Origin: Methanosarcinales archaeon | GTDB lineage: Archaea > Halobacteriota > Methanosarcinia > Methanosarcinales > Methanogasteraceae | NCBI GenBank assembly: GCA_030640725.1 | Contig: DAOWIV010000302.1 | Coordinates: forward strand, 1-11,714 | Direction: 5' to 3' | DNA: 11,714 nt | Shown: in pieces, positions 6,836 through 11,714 of the stretch | Position numbering within the stretch: position 1 is the first letter of the stretch | Layout of the letters: the number at the start of each line of letters is the position of its first letter | The notes under the pieces: generated by a model | Seen by the model: only the letters and a program-made list of their open reading frames with translations | What the model was told of the DNA's origin: nothing | The model's database searches: none | Translations under genes and position numbers: made by a program

Positions 6836-6856
6836 CAAACTTTTGTGAAAAGTTTG
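6836..6856 (+). repeat. hairpin 3, 9-bp stem with 3-nt loop
   Basis: CAAACTTTT (6836-6844) and AAAAGTTTG (6848-6856) are perfect reverse complements around a GTG loop. The stem sequence differs from that of hairpin 1 while stem and loop lengths are the same, as expected if the structure matters more than the sequence. Confidence 0.75.
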
Positions 6857-6857
6857 C

Positions 6858-6904
6858 GAGTAAGAAATGCCCTTCGGGTGGGGGTTAGCGAGATACTTTT
6901 TCGT
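6858..6904 (+). repeat. 47-bp direct repeat, copy 2
   Basis: This copy differs from copy 1 only at its 7th and 10th positions (G for A, A for C). It ends 2 bases before the first possible ATG (6907) of the J-like frame and 44 bases before the start I prefer (6949), so it lies in the leader of that gene. Confidence 0.9.
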
Positions 6905-6948
6905 GAATGGAAATGTTGTGTGGAGTGACTGGATGTTATAGAATAACC

Positions 6949-8103
6949 ATGAAAAAAACAAAAAAACCGAAAGCGAAGAAGACTGCGAAAACCGAAATTT
7001 CAGAGGAGAAGCGGGCTTACGACGAATGGGTGCAGCTCTTCGCATGTGACGACCCTCACTGGAAATTCCCGACACGGTATGTGGACTTCCCGCGATTGAT
7101 GGGTCATGCAAAAAAATTTACGGAATTTGAAAAACGCTATCCGGGCTGTGTTGAGGACCTCATGACAGGAGTCCCGACCTATTATTGCATACTCTGTGTC
7201 TCAAAGAATGATCCGCCGGATATAATCAAGAAGGCATATCAACGAAAGAAAGTGCCAACCACGTATCCTGATGATGTACTCGGGAGAGCCTGCGAGATGC
7301 TGAGCGACAGGAGAAAGCGTTCCGACTACGAGGAAATTTTACGTCTTTTCTTAAAGATCATGCAGGGATACACTGCAAAAGAGAAGCGGGAACTAATAGA
7401 AGAGCACAGTGAATGGATAGAAGACGAAAAAGAGCGTGCTACAGAGTATTACATCTCGGAGAATCGCGGCGCATGGCGTAATCTCTACCATCAGGGCGCA
7501 CCCACATTCTACGAGCTTCTCGGCGTGGACCGAGCGAAATTGAAGGAAGGGGAAGAAGTAAAATGTAAAAATAAGGACGTGGATACGAGATTGGCAGAAG
7601 AGGTCTGCAGAATAATGAACAATCCGCAATTGAAGTTCGAATACGATTTTATGCTTGGCATGGTGGGCGAAATTCTACCCATGGGCTATCGAGCGGAGGT
7701 TAAAAGCAGAAATACGACGTGGGACGGAGATGATCTGCGGTATCTGGTGGCACTCAGACATTACGATGATGTGGCGAAGTACGACCGGATCAGGAGTATG
7801 CATGGGGAATGGGATGAATATCTGGGTGATAAAACGTTTTATGATGTGTTGTCCATCGATGGGGCTTTGGTTCCGGACGATAAGCGAGAGGCAGAGGGAT
7901 TTATCAGGAATGCATACCGGAGTATGGAAAGGACTCCGGAAGTCAATCTTGCATACAGCGTTTTAAAGAATTTTAAGGTGAGGGGGGATTATGATTGGCT
8001 ATTGAAGAACCGGGAATTGGTGGATATGCTGATCAAGATCGGTACGGGAGAGATGGACGATGAAACGAGAGATAAGGTGATATCGAGTATGGATGCGACC
8101 TGA
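6949..8103 (+). CDS. protein with three degenerate J-like domains, no HPD motif
   Basis: This 384-residue cytoplasmic protein has a Lys-rich start and three J-domain-like segments at a regular spacing of 109-110 residues. J1 (about 76-130) is the clearest: PTYYCILCVSKNDPPDIIKKAY, then ACEMLSDRRKRSDYEEIL. Its HPD triad is YPD (106-108) in a shortened loop. J2 (185-236) has PTFYELLGVD and RIMNNPQLKFEYDFML. J3 (296-352) has KTFYDVLSID, NAYRSM and YSVLKNFKVRGDYDWLL. J2 and J3 have no HPD at all. HPD is the element by which J proteins stimulate Hsp70 ATPase, so classic co-chaperone activity is doubtful. There is no Gly/Phe region, zinc finger or C-terminal client domain. The gene occupies the dnaJ position of a grpE-dnaK-dnaJ order. 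Start choice: ATG 6949 gives a typical MKKTKK start; ATG 6907 and 6913 are in frame upstream, and no site has a well-spaced Shine-Dalgarno. Confidence 0.85.
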   Translation: MKKTKKPKAKKTAKTEISEEKRAYDEWVQLFACDDPHWKFPTRYVDFPRLMGHAKKFTEFEKRYPGCVEDLMTGVPTYYCILCVSKNDPPDIIKKAYQRKKVPTTYPDDVLGRACEMLSDRRKRSDYEEILRLFLKIMQGYTAKEKRELIEEHSEWIEDEKERATEYYISENRGAWRNLYHQGAPTFYELLGVDRAKLKEGEEVKCKNKDVDTRLAEEVCRIMNNPQLKFEYDFMLGMVGEILPMGYRAEVKSRNTTWDGDDLRYLVALRHYDDVAKYDRIRSMHGEWDEYLGDKTFYDVLSIDGALVPDDKREAEGFIRNAYRSMERTPEVNLAYSVLKNFKVRGDYDWLLKNRELVDMLIKIGTGEMDDETRDKVISSMDAT

Positions 8104-8370
8104 GAGTGGCGGTCCGGTGTGCTTTGCGGTGCCTGATATCGTGAAATTTGTGTTATCTATTTTGTTTAAAATCAGTAGCAGCAGTAGCAGTAGAACGCGT
8201 CTGAGACGAATGCGCACGGATTGTACGAATGCCCCCTGCTGATGAATGGCACAGAATTTTTGATTTCTTGATTGAAAACTCCAGAGTTTGGAGGCAGGTC
8301 GTGAAATTCAGGACACCGCCACAAATCGCATTGTGGGTCAATCATTATACTTTGACTTTGCCCATCTCAA
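8104..8370. other. intergenic region after the Hsp70 locus
   Basis: I find no convincing gene here. A T-rich stretch at 8153-8167 may be the terminator of the Hsp70 transcript. A short CAG/CAGTAG microsatellite-like tract lies at 8173-8193. A 60-codon frame at 8229-8411 has no domain resemblance and overlaps the next promoter, so it is left out. Confidence 0.5.
8153..8167 (+). terminator. possible T-rich archaeal terminator
   Basis: TTATCTATTTTGTTT lies about 50 bases after the stop of the J-like gene. Archaeal termination commonly uses T-rich tracts without a hairpin, so position and composition fit. The tract is interrupted, and it could equally be an AT-rich promoter element. Confidence 0.3.
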
Positions 8371-8387
8371 ACCGAAATCTATTTATG
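8371..8387 (+). promoter_or_regulatory. BRE/TATA promoter of the secreted protein genes
   Basis: ACCGAAA (8371-8377) resembles an archaeal BRE and is followed by TATTTATG (8380-8387), a TATA-like element. Transcription would start near 8409, giving a leader of about 44 bases that contains the strong ribosome binding site of the gene at 8453. Confidence 0.55.
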
Positions 8388-8436
8388 CCCGTCCTTTCAT
8401 GGACACCATGATTCACCAGAATACGATGGTGACTCG

Positions 8437-8445
8437 AAAGGAGGT
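8437..8445 (+). promoter_or_regulatory. strong Shine-Dalgarno site
   Basis: AAAGGAGGT ends 7 bases before the ATG at 8453. It is the best ribosome binding site in the window and decides the start; the open frame extends upstream to 8288, but that part is not translated if this site is used. Confidence 0.85.
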
Positions 8446-8452
8446 AAACAGA

Positions 8453-10564
8453 ATGAGAAAATGTGCGATACTAACAACGCTGCTATGCATTGCAGTGATT
8501 GGCTCGGCGGTGCCTGCACTGGCAGCGACGACAGAGGTGAACCTAATAAAGTACGCCTCGGATGAAACAACGATACTCAATGAAACGACAGTAACATACC
8601 AATGGATGGAGACGAATCTGGCGGTGCAGGGTGATGCAACCGAGTACTTCCATCAGGGACCTGTATTTGATGGGGACCCCTGGGACCCAGATGAAACATC
8701 GAATCTCAAGAGCAAAGGAATTGTGAAGGGAACCGATGTCAAAGACCTCTGCGATCTGGTCGGCGGCATGTCCCCTGGCGATGAGATAAAGATCAGAGCC
8801 TCTGACGGCTTTTACAAGTGGTTCGGCTACGAGAACGTCTATTCACCGCAACCGAGGCAGGGACCGATCGTCCTCTGCTGGTACAGAGATGGGGATCACG
8901 TCCCTGATTATAATGATGGGTTGCAGCTCGTCTTCTTTGCAGATGATAATGTATTTGGCAACCGGGACATGCACGAATGCATGGCTCCCGAGTACTGGTA
9001 CAATTACAGCGGAATTTATCCGTCCACAAACGGATTGTCAGTGCGAGACGTCTCCGAGATCGCGATTTACATCAACGAGACCGCAGAGACTGTGTGGAAT
9101 CTCGAACTCGTCGGAGCGATAAACGAAACGATGAGTAAAAAAACGTTCGAGAGTGGCGTGACGTGCCACAACGGCTTTTCGTACACCGACTCCAAAGACC
9201 GGACCTGGACTGGAATTCCGCTCTGGTACCTGATGGGACGAGTGGACGACACCAATACACATGGCAGCGGTGCTTTCAATGATACGCTTGCCGATGAGGG
9301 ATACGACGTCACCATAATCGCGGGCGACGGATACAGCAAGACCTACAGTTCAGCAGATCTGGCAGGAAACGATAGCTACATCGTGGCGTGCTACCTGAAC
9401 GGCTCGGAGCTGCCGGAACTCACTGAGAAAGGAAAGCCACTTGCGCCGCTGAAACTTGTCGGACCATACCTGACCAGCGGAGAGAAGATCGGAAACATCG
9501 TAAAGATCGTGCTGGATGTAGAAACTGCCCCTACCGAAGCAGATCTCACATTGATCGGCGATGAGACAAGGGAGTACACTCTTGAGGAGGTTATGGCGAT
9601 GCCGTCTTACACTGCGGGCGCCGGATTCAAGAAATCGACAGGTACGGTAGTCGGACCATTCAATTATACTGGAGTCAACATCACCTATCTGGCAGATCTC
9701 GTCGGCGGGATTGCGCCTTCGGAGAGTATGAAGATAACAGCCTCTGATGGCTATTCGATGACCTACACGTACGCACAGGTCGTGGGCGAGATTGCTACTT
9801 ACGAGGGAACAACCGGACCCCTGACCATGGTTCTGGCGTACGAGGAGGATGGAGATCCGATATCGGGGGACTACGGCGGACCTCTCAGAGTTGCGTTCGT
9901 GGGACCAGACTCGCCGATAACGGACGGGCACTTCTGGGTCAAGTATGTGGGCAAGATAGAGATTCTTGGTGGGGTTTCCGAGTGGAACCTGACGCTAACA
10001 GGCGCGATCAGGGATATACCTGACCGCTCGACGTTTGAGTCCTGTGTGGGATGCCACAGAGCCAGCTGGACAGATTCTGACAGTCAGGAATGGAGCGGGA
10101 TACCGCTCTGGTTACTCGTTGGCGTTGTGGATGATGCTCACAATGAGACTGCGAAACACTACTTCAACGACACGGTCGCAGACGATGGATACAACGTGAC
10201 CGTGATCGCAGGCGATGGCTATAGCAAGAAGTTTAACAGCACAACTGTTGCACGCAACGACGACATCATCCTTGCAAACGAGATGGATGGGGCGGTACTC
10301 TCTGAAGGGAATTGGCCACTCAAACTCGTCGGACCGACTCTCAAGAAGAGCGAGATGGTCGGAAACGTTGCTGAGATACGCATCCCGGAGTTAATGCTGC
10401 GCGGCGATGCCAATCACGACGGAGAACTCTCGGCAGTGGATTCGGTGCTTGCCATCCGGGTGGCGGTCGGCGGCATCGCGACCGATCTTGTTGCTGACAT
10501 GAGCGGAGACGGGTGGGTCACCTCGCTTGATGCGCTGATGATTCTGCAGACCGTGCACCTATAG
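8453..10564 (+). CDS. secreted multidomain protein, molybdopterin-binding-like domains plus dockerin
   Basis: This exported protein of 703 residues has a signal peptide at 1-24 (cleavage likely after PALA). Residues about 30-207 form a domain shared with the next gene, with Cys100, Cys142 and Cys176 and a DMHEC motif. Three domains follow that resemble sulfite-oxidase-type molybdopterin-binding folds: 215-355, 363-505 and 511-645, with repeated elements such as (T/S)GIPLW, VDD, GYxVTxIAGDGYSK and PLKLVGP. The third has CVGCH (531-535) after TFES; the first has the matching GVTCH (235-239), where the first Cys is Gly. The C-terminus is a type I dockerin with two calcium loops (D652-N654-D656-D663 and D682-S684-D686-D693). 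Dockerins bind cohesins, so the protein may join an extracellular complex. Whether molybdopterin or heme is bound is not shown. Many NxS/T sites suggest glycosylation. Confidence 0.85.
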   Translation: MRKCAILTTLLCIAVIGSAVPALAATTEVNLIKYASDETTILNETTVTYQWMETNLAVQGDATEYFHQGPVFDGDPWDPDETSNLKSKGIVKGTDVKDLCDLVGGMSPGDEIKIRASDGFYKWFGYENVYSPQPRQGPIVLCWYRDGDHVPDYNDGLQLVFFADDNVFGNRDMHECMAPEYWYNYSGIYPSTNGLSVRDVSEIAIYINETAETVWNLELVGAINETMSKKTFESGVTCHNGFSYTDSKDRTWTGIPLWYLMGRVDDTNTHGSGAFNDTLADEGYDVTIIAGDGYSKTYSSADLAGNDSYIVACYLNGSELPELTEKGKPLAPLKLVGPYLTSGEKIGNIVKIVLDVETAPTEADLTLIGDETREYTLEEVMAMPSYTAGAGFKKSTGTVVGPFNYTGVNITYLADLVGGIAPSESMKITASDGYSMTYTYAQVVGEIATYEGTTGPLTMVLAYEEDGDPISGDYGGPLRVAFVGPDSPITDGHFWVKYVGKIEILGGVSEWNLTLTGAIRDIPDRSTFESCVGCHRASWTDSDSQEWSGIPLWLLVGVVDDAHNETAKHYFNDTVADDGYNVTVIAGDGYSKKFNSTTVARNDDIILANEMDGAVLSEGNWPLKLVGPTLKKSEMVGNVAEIRIPELMLRGDANHDGELSAVDSVLAIRVAVGGIATDLVADMSGDGWVTSLDALMILQTVHL

Positions 10565-10592
10565 GGGTCGAGTTAGAGGAGTTATAGGAGTC

Positions 10593-10597
10593 AGGAG
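10593..10597 (+). promoter_or_regulatory. ribosome binding site of the second secreted protein gene
   Basis: AGGAG ends 8 bases before the ATG at 10606, within a short purine-rich spacer carrying several GGAG or GAG copies. The gap of 41 bases between the two genes, with no TATA-like element, suggests one transcript. Confidence 0.65.
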
Positions 10598-10605
10598 CGA
10601 CAGGG

Positions 10606-11714
10606 ATGAAACGAGCGACGTTGGTAATACCGGTACATCTGATACTGTGTATCGGTATTGCGCTCCTGCTCTCAATCTCAACGCTTCCGCACCCGGCGCA
10701 GGCAGCAGAACCGACAACCGATGTCAGGGTGGTAAAGTACGCCTCTGATGAGACAACCGTTCTAAATGAGACGACTGTGACCTACGCCTGGATGGAGGCG
10801 AATCTGCCGGTTTATGGGGATGGTGTTACGCATTACTTTCATCAGGGACCGATCTTCGACTCTCCGCCCGGACCGTGGGACGAGAACGAAACGACTAACC
10901 TCAAGGACAAAGGTGCCCTGAAAGGCACAGACGTGAGAGACCTCTGCGATCTGGTTGGAGGCATGTCAGCAGGAGATGAGATAAAGATCCGAGCATCTGA
11001 CGGGTTTAACAAGCGGTTCGGCTACGAGAATGTCTATGATCCGAAATCCAGGCAGGGACCGATGGTTCTCTGCTGGTATAAGGAGGGAACTTACGTTCCT
11101 GATTACGAGAATGGGATGCAGATCGTCTTCTTCGCAGATGACCACATATTCGGCAACTGGGACATGCACGAATGCATGGCTTCCAAATACCGGTACAATT
11201 ACAGCGGGATCTATCCTTCCGCAAACGGATTGTCTGTGAGATACGTCTCTGATATAACAGTGCACAGCACGATTGCGCCACCGAAACTGCACTCAATTGT
11301 GGTCTCGCCAGCCACTGTGACGCTATATATCGGTTATGAGCAGCAGTTTGCAGGAACCGCTTATGATCAATACGGAAGCGAGATTACGGGAATCGCCTTA
11401 ACATGGACGAGCAGCAGCGAAACTGTCGGGACTGTCGATGAGACTGGTTTCTTTACCGCAATCGCTGCTGGCGTGACTGTGGTAACGGCAGAGAGTGGGA
11501 GCGTGACAGGAACGGCGGACGTGACTGTGGAGAGTCCGGCGCCTACACCGACCCCATCTCCAAGCCCGACCCCTGTCCTGACGACGATCACAGTCTCGCC
11601 GGCGAGGGTGACACTGAATGTCGGTGAGACGCAGCAGTTCACTGGTACCGCGTACGATCAGGATCATCGCGAGATCTCTGGCGTCGATTTTGCGTGGACG
11701 AGCGAAAATGAGAC
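10606..11714 (+). CDS. secreted protein with shared N-terminal domain and Big_2 repeats (partial)
   Basis: The frame opens at ATG 10606 and runs past the right edge without a stop (369 complete codons visible). Residues 1-33 are a signal peptide, cleavage likely after AQA. Residues about 40-220 are clearly paralogous to the N-terminal domain of the preceding gene: shared landmarks include KYASDETT, LNETTVTY, YFHQGP or its equivalent, DLCDLVGGMS, SDGF, the GYENVY segment, LCWY, and FGNxDMHECMA with the three Cys at 114, 156 and 190. A Big_2 (bacterial Ig-like) domain follows at about 229-308 (IVVSPATVTL ... AAGVTVVTAES ... ADVTV), then a PTPTPSPSPTP linker and a second Big_2 domain (from about 326) cut by the edge. 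Big_2 domains are common in surface and adhesion proteins. The N-terminal domain is not one I can name; its function is unknown. Confidence 0.9.
   Translation, partial: MKRATLVIPVHLILCIGIALLLSISTLPHPAQAAEPTTDVRVVKYASDETTVLNETTVTYAWMEANLPVYGDGVTHYFHQGPIFDSPPGPWDENETTNLKDKGALKGTDVRDLCDLVGGMSAGDEIKIRASDGFNKRFGYENVYDPKSRQGPMVLCWYKEGTYVPDYENGMQIVFFADDHIFGNWDMHECMASKYRYNYSGIYPSANGLSVRYVSDITVHSTIAPPKLHSIVVSPATVTLYIGYEQQFAGTAYDQYGSEITGIALTWTSSSETVGTVDETGFFTAIAAGVTVVTAESGSVTGTADVTVESPAPTPTPSPSPTPVLTTITVSPARVTLNVGETQQFTGTAYDQDHREISGVDFAWTSENE

Larger units (their letters stand above)
6720..6948. other. structured repeat region between dnaK and the J-like gene
   Basis: This is a noncoding spacer of about 230 bases. 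It holds two nearly identical 47-base repeats (6741-6787 and 6858-6904), three perfect hairpins (6721-6741, 6798-6817, 6836-6856) and a third copy of the ATGCCCTTCGGGT core (6805-6817) in the middle. A 70-codon frame at 6716-6928 reads through both repeats in the same phase but consists mostly of the repeat itself and resembles no known protein, so I do not call it a gene. The region may act in the transcript as a processing, attenuation or stability element, or be a small dispersed repeat. Confidence 0.7.

Noticed and set aside
6741..6904. CRISPR array
   Set aside because: There are only two full repeat copies plus one partial core, the spacing is 70 bases with structured sequence in between, and no cas gene is present.
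6716..6928. A 70-codon plus-strand frame overlapping the dnaK stop and covering the repeat region
   Set aside because: Its translation is mostly the 47-mer repeat read twice in the same phase (the copies are 117 bases, a multiple of three, apart). It has no ribosome binding site, no domain and no reason to be a protein.
8173..8193. CAG/CAGTAG microsatellite-like tract as a functional repeat
   Set aside because: It is only 21 bases, lies outside any gene and shows no structure; likely simple-sequence drift.
8229..8411. A 60-codon frame in the intergenic region before the secreted protein genes
   Set aside because: It overlaps the likely BRE/TATA promoter of the next gene, has no ribosome binding site and resembles nothing known.
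8288..8452. Upstream extension of the dockerin-bearing protein to a start at 8288
   Set aside because: The extension would hide the signal peptide and place coding sequence over the promoter. The AAAGGAGGT site before ATG 8453, followed by a typical signal peptide, fixes the start.
10040..10060. Calling the 703-residue protein a cytochrome c because of CVGCH
   Set aside because: A single CXXCH inside a domain resembling a molybdopterin-binding fold is not sufficient, and the paralogous repeat lacks the first Cys. It is kept as a question in the findings.

Overview
The window looks like genomic DNA of a mesophilic or moderately thermophilic euryarchaeon, probably related to methanogens or to methane- or alkane-oxidising archaea. 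The reasons are an AMMECR1-family protein, an archaeal EMC6-like membrane protein, a COG2232-type ATP-grasp protein, TATA-like promoter elements (some followed by almost leaderless starts), and large secreted multidomain proteins with dockerin, Big_2 (Ig-like) and Pro/Thr/Ser-rich linkers. The placement is inferred from gene content only; there is no rRNA or methanogenesis marker in the window.

Layout. (1) 90-1446, minus strand: an EMC6-like three-helix membrane protein followed almost immediately by an ApbE-type FAD:protein FMN transferase lipoprotein. (2) 1531-2115, plus strand: a divergent AMMECR1-domain gene, with a probable promoter between the two directions. (3) 2247-3383: an ATP-grasp ligase. 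(4) 3415-8103: a three-gene variant Hsp70 system in grpE, dnaK, dnaJ-like order, with a clear TATA-type promoter over the stop codon of the ATP-grasp gene. (5) 8104-8452: a noncoding region ending in a promoter and a strong ribosome binding site. (6) 8453 to the right edge: two tandem secreted proteins with homologous N-terminal domains but different C-terminal modules. The second one runs off the window.

The Hsp70 locus is the most interesting part. All three partners depart from the textbook form. GrpE carries a long C-terminal coiled coil containing three in-register 63-residue repeats. DnaK keeps a well-preserved ATPase domain and a substrate-binding beta domain, but has no alpha-helical lid; instead it ends in about 70 residues that read as a ubiquitin-like beta-grasp domain. 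The third gene encodes three degenerate J-like domains at a regular spacing of about 109 residues, none with an intact HPD motif. Their conserved gene order suggests one specialised machine rather than the housekeeping chaperone. The dnaK and J-like genes are separated by a structured repeat region with two 47-nt copies (45/47 identical), each preceded by a perfect 9-bp hairpin with a 3-nt loop.

The secreted pair shares an N-terminal domain of about 180 residues with conserved Cys and His positions. The first continues into three domains resembling sulfite-oxidase-type molybdopterin-binding folds, one with a CXXCH motif, and ends in a type I dockerin. The second continues into Big_2 repeats. 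They are probably cell-surface or extracellular assemblies.
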